A stretch of 64,000 nt of DNA from Acanthopleura granulata (taxonomy: Eukaryota > Mollusca > Polyplacophora > Chitonida > Chitonidae), in contig JABBOT010000014.1 in the NCBI GenBank assembly GCA_016165875.1, positions 4,950,093 to 5,014,092 on the forward strand, given 5' to 3'. Positions 1-9,835 of the stretch are shown here, in pieces. Below the pieces are notes generated by a model that was given only the letters and a program-made list of their open reading frames with translations, was not told where the DNA came from and did no database searches. Each line of letters begins with the position of its first letter. Positions within the stretch are counted from its first letter, which is position 1. The translations under genes and the position numbers were made by a program.

Positions 1-98
1 CTCGCAGAAAACAAATTGTCTTTCATGCACCAAACTGGTACTCATATCTGTAGGCAGTCTACGTGTGTCACGTACACCTTAACCTCCAGTCTCGTCCC

Positions 99-719
99 CC
101 CCCCCCCCCTTGGGGTTCCCGGGAGTGAAAAGTATAGGGCCCCAGTTCTCTAGGCAAGCTTATCGTACAAGGCGACTAACCTAGGGCTCTCCCGTGTGGT
201 TCCGGTGAATAGACTAGTTCCACAGCCTCCCCGGTCTTGTCGTACAAGGCGACTAAAAGGGGTAACCTGTTTGCCGTGGGTTGCGACCCGTGATGGGGGA
301 AGACGGGATCCTGGTGGCTGAGAACGGGTTGATCTTGCGAGATCCTCACACCCAACCCTCCACTTCGGCCCTTACTTCTCCAAAGACGGGCGGTCGGATG
401 GCCCGATCCGATCAATCGGCTGGTCACGCCAGTCCAGATGTCCGGATGTCAACCTTCATATATCTCGATTTGGTATCAATTGATTGCTTTCCGTGTTGGA
501 GGTTTTTTAGTGAGATGTTCGGATGTCTGGGCAGTGGCTGTACAGTTAATCGGGTAGGCCGTATCTAATTTATTAGATTCGACCTGCTGGAGTATGAGGA
601 AAAAATCCATCTTATCGAGGATGGCATGGAACTCTCGTCTTTCCTTTTGCTGGATACTCGCAGGAGGGGTTTCGTCGTACATGTATTGACACTCCGGGGC
701 TGGTGAGAGACACGGCGTT
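99..719 (+). other. LINE 5' untranslated region
   Basis: About 600 bp between the C-run at the LINE 5' end and the ORF1 start. A short phrase (GTACAAGGCGACTAA) occurs twice, near 167 and 242. Small open frames here run on both strands with no family features and are treated as chance. It probably held the internal promoter usual for this type of element; that is inference. Confidence 0.5.
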
Positions 720-1959
720 ATGAATGATCAAGCCGTTTCGTTGTGTCTGACTCTAATTCCCCTATTCCAAATGTTTCTATGTCACAGCCTTCGACAGTTG
801 TGGGGAAAAGAAAGCAAGGAAAAACGAGATACCACTGGATGTGGAATCGAGAAGAACTTACTTCCCATCCTTTCTGGTGATATCTAATAAAAATGAGAAT
901 CAGGTAAAGATGAAAATCAATCCCTTTCTATTAAAAAAAACATTGCAGAGCTACGCAGGGACTTTGAAACAAGTCAAAAAATGAAGTCTGGCAAAATTCC
1001 TATAGAATGTTTTCGGAAACAACAATACATTAATTTACCCAAAATTCCAAATATTGGGGAGCAAGCTTTTTCTGTTACCCCACATAATACCTTAAACTGC
1101 TCTCACGGCATTATTCGTGACAGAGACCAAGATCTATATGACATGACAGAACAAGTAATAACAGAGGAATGAAGGACCAGGGCGTAATCAACGTCAAACG
1201 TTTTGTAATAAAGAGAGACGGTAACCTTATTAAAACAAATACTTATCTCGTAACATTTAATAACCCGTTACCCCCAACATCATATTTATTGGGTCGTATA
1301 GTGTGCGGGTAGAATTATTTATACCTAACCCGATCCGGTATTTCCAGAGGTTTGGCCATGGCAAGGGTCAATGCTGTAATAAACTGGTCTGTTTTAGATG
1401 TGCGGAAGCGGGTCACGAGGGCTTCGGCTGTACAAACGCGATAAAATGTTTGAAATGCAGTGGAGCCCACATGGCTTTTCCAAGGACTGTCCTGTCTTCA
1501 AGAAAGAAAAAGAAATCATAACGCGTAAAGCCAAAAATATTATATCGCACGAAGAAGCGAAACGTCTGGTCTCGGATGGCCTTACTAAATCTACATATGC
1601 CAAGTGTTGTCAAGAAACATTTCGTTTCGGTAGGGGTTCAAACAACATTCACATGGCCTATTGGTATAGAGAAGCCACAGAAACTGGTCATGAAACCCTT
1701 GGGAAACACGGCCAATTCTTCCTCACAAACCGATATAAATCTTATTGAAAAACCTGCAGCTTTACCTGCTTCTCCTGCTGTTTCTCTATCTCACCACAAA
1801 CCTTGTGGAAATAAATCAAAATCCTCTAAACCCGTTGAATCTTCACTGAATGCCCCGGGTGATAAGTATCATAAAAAAGATGAACCTAGTGGCCACACAG
1901 AGCGTCCTTCGAAGGCTACAAGGACCTTGGGCAAACTTTCAATAAGTTTGGATCGTTAG
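720..1959 (+). pseudogene. LINE ORF1 (gag-like, zinc-knuckle) remnant
   Basis: Coding pieces in several frames add up to one broken ORF1. The likely start is the ATG at 720, soon frameshifted, and a piece at 981-1172 ends in TGA. The piece at 1303-1521 has a clear CCHC knuckle (CFRCAEAGHEGFGC) and the first half of a second one (CLKC..GAH). The second knuckle continues in another frame from about 1,470 (KDCPVFKKEKEI), and a Ser/Pro-rich C-terminal part runs to 1,959. In this family ORF1 binds the element RNA and helps form the particle. At least three frameshifts and two stops make it non-functional. Confidence 0.75.
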
Positions 1960-2090
1960 AGGATGTTGGTCTTTCAACGTTGGATGCGAACATGATGTAT
2001 ATCATCTGCTCCGGGAAGATCTACCAGCAGGTCTCCCAAAAACGGTAGTCCAAGGTCCAAACATAAATCTCCCATACACCTCCCTCCATA

Positions 2091-4258
2091 ATGACTTCCT
2101 TAGACAAAATTATACAGTGGAACTGTCGATGTCTTAAAATAAATTTTATTGAAACAACACAGTTAGTTCAACCTTTAAATCCAATCCTTTATCTTCAGAA
2201 AATTCCCCTGAAGGCATCTGACAAAGATAAAATATCACTGAAAAATTATACACTATATAGCACTTATTCTAATGGGGAAGAGCGAGCTTCTGGCGGCTCC
2301 TCTATTTTAGTGAATAATAATATAATGCACAGCCCAGTTGTTCTCGATACAGAGCTTCAGGCTCTGACCGTCCGTGTTTCCTTATCGAAAACAATCACTT
2401 CATGTTCAGTTTATGTTCCTCCTCATTCTTCTTTGTCATTTTGGCAGTTGCATAAATTAAAAAAACAACTGCCAACTCCTTTCATAATTATGGGAGGTTT
2501 TAATGCCCATAACCCCCTGTCGGGTAGTAATAATATGAACGATAAGGGTAAAATAGTAGAAGATTTCTTATGTAAAGATGAACTAGGTTATTTCAATGAT
2601 GGTTCTAATATCTATTTGCATCCAGGTAATGATTCATATTCTGCTATCGATCTCACTATCATGGATCCATCACTTCTTCCGGATTTTTGAGATGTTCTTT
2701 GAGGCTGACATCACTCCAGAGACTCTTAACGCTGTAGATGAATCTTTGCTAAAATTGAATGAACTCATATTAACAGCAACCGATAGAACTATCCCTAAGA
2801 CCTCGACCAGACCAAAATCCAAAAGTAAACCCTGGTTCGACAATGACTGTCGTAAAGCCATAAAGGATCGTAAAAAAGCTGAAAGCACACTCAATCATTG
2901 TCCTACTGATAATAATTTAAACCAGGTTCGTATTCTTGGAGCTAAGGCTCGTCGATTACTTAAGTCCAAGAGACGATCTTGTTGGCGGAACTTTGTTTCA
3001 AGCATTACATCAAAAACACCCATGCGTAAGGTCTGGAACATGGTTCAGAAACTTAAGGGCAAGAATAGTAAAGAAAAAATTCAGCATTTAAAGGATGGTG
3101 ATACTTTATTAACTTCACCGTATGATATAGTCAATGAAATAGCCGAAACAATATCCCAGAAATCTTCATCTGGGAATTATTCCCCTGAACTTCAGCATAT
3201 TAAAAACCAGAAGGAGAAAATTAAATTGCCCTTTTCTTGTAAGAATTTAGAGGCTATAATTGCCTTTTTTCAATTGAAGAGTTTAAAACTTCTCTTAAAA
3301 AAAGCCACACGATACTGCGTGCGGCCCGGATAATATATATTACAAGCTTCTGAACCACTTACCATCTGAGCCATTGGAGACTCTTGGACTTACTTAATGA
3401 TATTTGGATAACTGGTAATTTTCCCCCATAATGGAGAGAGGCGTATGTTATCCCCGTCCCTAAACCGGGTAAGAATCATAGTGATCCAAATAATTACCGT
3501 CCCAGAGCTCTTACCAGTTGCGTCTGTTAGATAAATGATAGCCTTGTTTGGTTTCTTGAAGCCAACAAGCTTTTATCAAATATTCAATGTGGCTTTCGTC
3601 AAGGTCGATCTACTTTAGATCACCCTGTTCGATTTTAAACTTTCATTCGCGATGGTTTTATTAATAAAGAACATGTGGTGTCAATTTTTATCTGATCGTC
3701 AGTTCAAGGTAACCGCTTTGAGCAGGAGATGGGTGTGCCAAAGGGCAATATCCTTTCATCAACACTGTTCAGCATAAAAATTAACAGCTTGGCTCAAACA
3801 TTAACATCTGGTACTGAGGGTTCTTTATATGTAGATGATTTCCTGATATGCTACCGTGCTAAAAATATGAATAACAGCGAGCGGCAACTGCAGCTTTGTC
3901 TGAATAAGATCGAGAAATGGGCAGTTGCCAATGGTTTTAGATTTTCTACGTCTAAAATCGCGGGTATGCATTTCTGTAATAAACGGAATCTTCATCCAGA
4001 CCCTGAGCTTAAATTTTGTAGTGAAACAGTGAAGACTGTTGGGGAAAATAAATTTTTAGGGGTTATATTCGATAGTAAATTATCTTTCATACCTTTGATG
4101 CGCAATATGGCATCAACCATATCCTTGTGGACTGTGTGGACTTCGCTCGTATTCGGCAAAGATTCTACACTGTTAACTGTTAATTTGACTTATTTAACAG
4201 CGTCGCTGGCGATGCTGTTATTAATTTTTTGAAGGCTGTTGGCCTGTATAATAGAATA
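2091..4258 (+). pseudogene. LINE ORF2 (endonuclease-reverse transcriptase) remnant
   Basis: The endonuclease begins at 2,091 with QWNCR. Its catalytic Glu motif reads QKI instead of QET at about 2,196-2,204, and the GDFN motif reads GGFN at about 2,493-2,504, so two active-site acids are lost. It stops at 2,690, before the expected SDH block. The linker continues in another frame (2,694-3,333). RT finger pieces lie at 3,430-3,640 (KPGKNHSDPNNYRP, FRQGRSTLDH) with stops. The RT palm reopens at 3,729 with GVPKGN and the catalytic YVDDF at 3,828-3,842. Shortly after about 4,125 the frame joins directly to what looks like the extreme C-terminus (about 4,135-4,258, ending at the TAG), so the thumb and RNase H region is missing. 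Confidence 0.8.
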
Positions 4259-4264
4259 TAGTTG

Positions 4265-4341
<77 letters not shown>
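4265..4341. repeat. (TA)n microsatellite in the LINE 3'UTR
   Basis: About 75 bp of almost pure TA, interrupted once by TACATA. It lies just after the ORF2 stop, inside the LINE. A similar TA run sits beside the LINE remnant at 42,251-42,293, so TA expansion may be a habit of this LINE 3'UTR. Confidence 0.9.
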
Positions 4342-4347
<6 letters not shown>

Positions 4348-6022
4348 TGGTTTTAAAAAATGTTTGTCTGTATTCCTTTAAATTTTGAATGTTCATCAGA
4401 TCATGTCGAAAATTATTCAAGGCTTCCTGGTTTGAACATGTTGAGATATTGCCGATGGGGGGTGAAACCTTAACCATTCATTCATTCATTCCGGTTTCGT
4501 CTCACAGAAGATATCTACAGCTTATGTAAAGTGTACAGATTTGCTTCTGAGTTCCGCAGTCGCCGACCTTAAGGGTATTGTTGCACCATGATAATGGAAG
4601 CTAATTACACTCCAAGAGACCAGTCTCCTGGGTCTTCTTTACAAGGCTTCCTAAATAGGTGTTCCGTGAATTTTTTCGGGAATTGTTTCGCCTGGTAACA
4701 TTCCTACTCCCGAAGACTACTTACGAAATTCTTTTTACAGAAAACGACCTTTCGACGTTTTTGTAGAAGAGTCATGGTTTCAGATCAAATGCTGCAGTCG
4801 TATATACATTATCAACCAAGAAATGACCTTTTAGAATCGACAATGGCTGAGCACATATATAACACAATATATGCCACTTAATAACTGTTATGATATGAAA
4901 GGCAACACGTTCTAAAGAGTAGAAATGGTGACAAGTTTTCAACAACATCATCCGAAAGAGGCTGTCAATATTCTGGGGAAAATCACATCAGATTTTAGAT
5001 TCGACTTGAGTACATATTTAGTTCACCCCAATGGATGCCAACACGCAGATGAGAGATACATTGTATACTGGTAAGAAAACTTGGTCTGCAAACAATGTTT
5101 TTTTTTTTAAATTGATTCCTGTTAGGGTAAATGAAATTATCACAGTACCGATAGAACGTAACAAAGGCTTCCAAGGCTTCCACTCTTGATGTGTAGTATT
5201 ATAAACATTAGCCGCCGTCCTTAGAGGCTAAACAAGAAAAATGAGTTTTTATCCCTTTTTGTTCTGAAGAAGTATTCCAGAAAGTTTCGTCTGGTATATT
5301 CAGTTAAAAGGTTAAGGAAGCTGGTGTTCAAGTCATGTAAGATTTTCTGTTATGGTTATACATACAAAAATGAATTCTTGTGATTAAATTATGTCTAGCT
5401 GCAAAACATGTAAAATCATTGAATGGTAATGCAACAGATCGATAGCGCATTGTACTTCAGGTAACGGTTTACATGGGTATCGTTTGACAAGTTGGTTAGA
5501 AACTTTGTAAAAACATACCATTCTCTGTAGTTACACTGTTGTGCTTTTGAACCACCTCTTTGCGTAAAAGGCTCAATTATACAGAGAAATATTACAAAAC
5601 AGCTACACCGCCCGTACCTACTTCTTGTATAACCCATAACCCACATTGGTTTAAGAAGCATACTAAACAGCTCAATCCGTTAAAAAGCCTTTCTTGAAAG
5701 ATGGACGCTTTTACGCTAATACTTTGTTAATGTCATTCAAATAAGGAAAACAGGTGAAAATTGTATCAAATAATAACTCCATTAAGGGTGTGTAAATGAT
5801 ATGGTACATTCATGATTCATAGTAGACAGGTGACAATTTTGTTAAATAACAACTGCCGGATGAGGGACACGCTTGGTTAATCCCGTGTGGTTGATTTCAT
5901 ACCAGTAAATTTCTGGTAATTGTAAATTTACGTGTGAAAACTGTGCCAAGTAAGCTTTTACCAAGCGATACAGCGACTGTTCTAAGGTTATATAACATGT
6001 ATACTAAGTACCCCAGTCTTGT

Positions 6023-6036
6023 TTTCTTTGTTTTAG
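6023..6036 (+). other. Candidate 3' splice site upstream of the GPCR start
   Basis: A pyrimidine-rich run ends in TTTTAG at 6,031-6,036, 58 bases before the receptor ATG. It would fit a 5'UTR intron with coding in one exon. The matching stretch is missing from arm 2. No upstream exon or donor could be assigned, so this is inference from sequence form. Confidence 0.4.
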
Positions 6037-6094
6037 GGGGCTCAAGTAGAGGTGTTGATGTGACGGAGTAATTGGTTCTCACCACCGAATTACA

Positions 6095-7312
6095 ATGGAT
6101 TACGGTGCAGCGATGACAGCTGAGGACGAAGAACTACACAGCCTTATTGAGCAAATTATAGTGGATGGTGTAAAAGCCGCAAACATCTGTCTGCCTTCAA
6201 ATTTTACCATTAAAAGATGGTATAATGATTCAATTCCTGTTTACCCTGAGTTACTGGAGTCCAATTTCCCTCAAAGTTTCGCCATTTTCTTGGCCGTTTG
6301 TGGAATTATTGCTAATGCCGTGTCTATGGCCGCCATACTGCACATTTCCGGTTCATTTACCAGCAATCAGAAACTCGTCTTCAATTTACTTCTCTCGAAT
6401 TTCTTCATCAGCGTCACTTTGTTGCTCGTGGTTTGGAACAGTGTTTTGTTTCCATCATTTCCTTCAGGGACGAATGGTGATGACTGGTCGCTGTGTCAGT
6501 TCGTGCTCATGAAATCCTTAGTAATGATGGGTCATTCCATATCCTTACTGAACCTGGCAGCCTTGGCATTTGACCATTTCATGGCAATCAACAAACCTCT
6601 GAAGTACATCCAGGTATTTACGAGTCACAGAGTTTCTATCGCCCTGGTTGGAGTTTGGATTCTATCTGGGATTTTCGGATTTTCGGAATTCATACTTCCG
6701 GTGCCGTACTACAGCTACTGTGAAGGTCACACCATGGCTAACCTGTGTCAAGCCAGCTACTGTTCCACATACGAAACGGAATACCTGCTCTTTTGTCTTG
6801 TGATTCTGTGCTTTCTTGCAATGGTGTATTTTTACAGCCGCGTTTTCGTAAAAATCTACAAGTACCAACAGATGGCTGGCAGACATCAGAGAAAAATGAA
6901 ACGAAACATCAAAGGCCTTATTACAACCTTGGTGATCATGGGGACGTTCCTCGTCTGCTGGCTTCCTCATGCCATCTTTGAGACGTATTTTGTGTTCATG
7001 ATTCTAACGGACACGTCAGCAGCGACTGGTCAGTTTTACACACTGCTCACGCTGAATTATTACCTCTACTGGCTGTGGCTGCTCAATTCGATATGCGACC
7101 CGGTCATCTACGCTCTGCGCATGCGCGAAGTCAAGCTCGGTTACTACCGGATGTTAAGATGCGGTGCCATTGCAAAGAGATTTGATAAATTCTCGCAAAA
7201 GGGCCGTAGTTCTTTGGCCTACCGGAGATCGGGCACGCCGTCGACGACATGTGATTTGCCGGAAGCGACGCTCAACGTCACGTTTTCCTCGTGCACTTCT
7301 TCCGCAGTGTAA
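6095..7312 (+). CDS. Orphan rhodopsin-like (class A) GPCR with altered motifs
   Basis: Codes for 405 residues in one exon with seven hydrophobic segments at about 62-84, 93-115, 134-158, 179-201, 229-252, 274-299 and 316-341. It is a plasma-membrane receptor that would signal through G proteins; the ligand is unknown. Class A marks seen: N74 (GIIAN), C134 before TM3, W188 in TM4, FLVCWLP at 285-291, and NSICDPVIY at 331-339, then a basic helix-8 region. Odd points: DRY is D160-H161-F162; the TM2 sodium-site Asp position is Ser (about S106); the TM5 Pro position is Cys (about C239); and the TM3 amine-binding Asp position is Val (about V143), which argues against a biogenic-amine receptor. The N-terminus has sequons at N36 and N44. 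C209, C218 and C223 lie in loop 2, and the tail is Ser/Thr-rich. The start has A at -3 and G at +4. A broken paralogue lies at 24,681-25,112. Confidence 0.92.
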   Translation: MDYGAAMTAEDEELHSLIEQIIVDGVKAANICLPSNFTIKRWYNDSIPVYPELLESNFPQSFAIFLAVCGIIANAVSMAAILHISGSFTSNQKLVFNLLLSNFFISVTLLLVVWNSVLFPSFPSGTNGDDWSLCQFVLMKSLVMMGHSISLLNLAALAFDHFMAINKPLKYIQVFTSHRVSIALVGVWILSGIFGFSEFILPVPYYSYCEGHTMANLCQASYCSTYETEYLLFCLVILCFLAMVYFYSRVFVKIYKYQQMAGRHQRKMKRNIKGLITTLVIMGTFLVCWLPHAIFETYFVFMILTDTSAATGQFYTLLTLNYYLYWLWLLNSICDPVIYALRMREVKLGYYRMLRCGAIAKRFDKFSQKGRSSLAYRRSGTPSTTCDLPEATLNVTFSSCTSSAV

Positions 7313-7687
7313 AATACCCCGTGTTGAAGGTTGTGGGCGTATTAAAACAAACGGACTCCTTTTCCCAGTCAGATGATTCAATTGAAAACGGACTGAGCAC
7401 TGGTCTCTCTTAATGAAAGGTGAATTACTATGGAAGATTGCCGCAAATCGCAAACGGAAGAATGAACGATAGATCTTGATCGGAATTTCTTTAGGCGGGA
7501 AATGGTACCATTTTATACATGTCAGAATTTTCCTAACCTTGAAAGCAGAAAGTCAAATCGCGCGTGCCCGATAACTATAAGCCTTGATGTCGCCTGATGA
7601 GGCCTCGTTGGCATTGAACGGGTTAACTCAACCGAGTTCTCATGGCTGAATTTGTCATTACCTGCGATTAGGTAGGTATGGAGTGGA

Positions 7688-7693
7688 AATAAA
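7688..7693 (+). promoter_or_regulatory. Candidate polyadenylation signal for the GPCR (proximal)
   Basis: AATAAA about 375 bases after the receptor stop codon. A second AATAAA lies at 8,059-8,064. Which one is used cannot be told from sequence. Confidence 0.4.
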
Positions 7694-8058
7694 ACAACGT
7701 GCCTAATGGGAGAACGAAAAGTCCTGCCGTCGTGAACAATGGACCCCAACCAAATAACTGTGTTCTTTCTAACTTTGTCTCAGGGTTTCCAAGTGCAAGT
7801 AATAATATTCCATTCACAATATGTTTGTCTTTGAACACTCAATTTATATCAATACTTATATGTGTGAAGGTCTACGGCATTCAGCCCAAATCACGGACAG
7901 AAGAATGCTGAAATAAGATTTGTGAAGTGTTTGTTTTAACCATCATAACCATTGTGCAAGTTTTTTCTGCACGCGAATGCTTTCGATTCTTTGTCACTTC
8001 TCGCATCAATATGTGTCGGATTTCTCTTGTAACTTCTTATGAAATATAACCAAGGTAT

Positions 8059-8064
8059 AATAAA
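8059..8064 (+). promoter_or_regulatory. Candidate polyadenylation signal for the GPCR (distal)
   Basis: AATAAA about 745 bases after the receptor stop. The sequence just downstream (AAAACATAAAC) is kept in arm 2 directly at its deletion junction, near 25,115. Confidence 0.35.
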
Positions 8065-8150
8065 ACATAAACATTTTCAAATTGCCTCCTGGACTAACCT
8101 ATAATGGTCAATGTGGTCTATAATACACATGCGGAACTTCATGTCGGACT

Positions 8151-8340
8151 TTTAGAGTAGTCGCTGTGAGTTCAAGTGAGTTCCTCTTTGGCCGTACGTG
8201 GGAAGGTCTGCCAGCCACCTGCGGATGGTCTTTGGTTTTCCACGCGCTCTGCCAGATTTCCACCCACCGTAATGCTGGGCGCCGTCGCACAAGTGAAGTA
8301 TTCCTAAGTACTGCGTAAAACACCAATCAGATAAATATAT
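8151..8340 (+). mobile_element. SINE family A, 5'-truncated, present only in arm 1
   Basis: Begins in the tRNA-like B-box area (GTGAGTTCAAG), has the shared body (GCGGATGGTC, AATGCTGG, GTGAAGTATTC) and ends in CACCAATCAGATAAATA. In arm 2 the flanks GTCGGAC and ATTCTAGCATTT lie together near 25,187, so this copy inserted after the duplication. Confidence 0.85.
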
Positions 8341-9656
8341 TCTAACATTTGGCCACACCAAATCATTGAATCAGGAATAACTCTAGCATCATTAGCAGGT
8401 AATTTAGAGCTTAGCTCAAATACGTGTAAAACGTTCCTAGCAATGAAATACCAGAGCAAAGGTGCTGTAGTGACCAATCAGAGAGTTAGCCGTCACTGTG
8501 CAACCTGTACATTAGTCTAACTAGATCGAGTGTTACATGCGATTAAGGGGAGGAAAGCTATTTTCCGTCTGGTCGTATAGCAAGAAGTACGGGGGATAAC
8601 ACTGACGTAATTATGGCGCGACTTCAAATGGAAAACTGCCTGATTCGTGAAAGCGGAAACTCAGATTGACCCAGCCACTAACCGCGGCTACAAAATACAT
8701 TGTGCTTTCTAGGAGATGGGATAAGATCGAGATAAGGATGACCAATCTTGGACGGTCGAACCAGGTGATCGTTCTTGCGGAGACGGTAAATTTCATCTCC
8801 AGAGAAGAATCCCCATTGCATGATTACCACATACTGTATACTTCAAAAGGCACCTGTTTGACTTGTTAGCTGCATAATGCGGCATTAATCACACTTACGC
8901 ACAGCACAATGCCATATAATTAGCTGGGGACTAGTTTACCTGGCTCTGGAAAAAGTCCACACAATTAAATATGTCACTTGTCAAGATGGCGTCAGTCGGC
9001 CCCTAGGGCAATCTTTAGGGCACTGGTTTTAATCAAATAGGCATCCAGAAGAGCAGACCATCAGTCCATTATGTCTGATAATCATTTGATTAAATTTATC
9101 GGAATTTAGGTTGATTTATTTACACGACTGGGGACACATGGGGCATTCCTAACTTCATGATAAATAGCTAAGTAGAGTAAAACAATTGTTTAGAAAGGTT
9201 TGGATGTCACACAAATTCATGTAATTCGACTGATGCATGTCTTTTATATCCGTGTTTCTCTTTTAACACATTTTACAACTATCAACATCAATCAAACATT
9301 AGTTTAGGTACAGAACGACAGCATAAAGAACTTAACTTAACTTAATCATTCTTCTCCTGCACTAAGCTCACAATGACCCAGCCGTTTGATCGATTCAACT
9401 AGCCTACGATTAGCTTCGAACGTCATAAGATAGGTTTGGCCATGGTGTAAGTCTACAAAGTGCCTGCGGTATCCACGGAGAGTTGGAATGCTTAGCCGTT
9501 TGACCGGATTCCCCCTGGTTTTTTCTCTATACATAAAACATGACTATCGTCTTATAATGCGACTCTTGCCGCTTGAAGCATCAAGTAATCAGATCTATCT
9601 GTCTTATGCTGTAGATATTTGTACGCCAAATAAGTCTCTTGAAGCACTCAGGAGCT
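8341..9656. other. Non-coding part of duplication arm 1
   Basis: No gene seen. Collinear with 25,190-26,101 in arm 2, except that 8,560-9,075 has no clear match there. Confidence 0.6.
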
Positions 9657-9835
9657 GACAGTACAGCTATCACAGTGGAACGAGACGGTGATGCCTCTTT
9701 GCACTTGCAGTGGATAAGGCGTTTACATTTATAGGACAGGAAGATCTTGAGTTCCATTCCGGATGTGTATTTTCCGGGAAAACCAGTTTGCGTCATAAAT
9801 TTATAACAGGACTAATGTCTAGAACACGTACACGC
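9657..9835. other. Highly conserved 179-bp non-coding block in arm 1
   Basis: Aligned by hand to 26,102-26,280 over 179 bases with 10 mismatches and no gaps; the last 93 bases have only 2 mismatches. Neighbouring non-coding parts of the duplication are visibly more diverged and full of indels. Both copies share an open frame of about 45 codons, but most differences within it would change the amino acid, so coding is not supported. It could be a regulatory element, an RNA, or a tract of gene conversion. Confidence 0.6.

Larger units (their letters stand above)
99..4488 (+). mobile_element. Degenerate I/Nimb-like non-LTR retrotransposon (LINE), internally deleted
   Basis: Order of parts: a 5' untranslated region of about 600 bp starting after a run of C, a gag-like ORF1 with zinc knuckles, an ORF2 with endonuclease and reverse transcriptase, a TA-rich 3'UTR, and a tail of ATTC repeats ending near 4,488. 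This layout fits the I superfamily; the Nimb-like label is from memory. All reading frames carry stops and frameshifts, so the element is dead. The left flank at about 88-98 (CCAGTCTCGTC) and the right flank at about 4,488-4,498 (CCGGTTTCGTC) differ only by two transitions and look like an aged target-site duplication. The matching place in the second arm of the segmental duplication (near 23,240) has no insertion. Most of ORF2 between the RT palm and the extreme C-terminus is missing. Confidence 0.85.

Noticed and set aside
281..568. 95-codon frame near the window start
   Set aside because: Lies in the LINE 5' untranslated region and has no family features.
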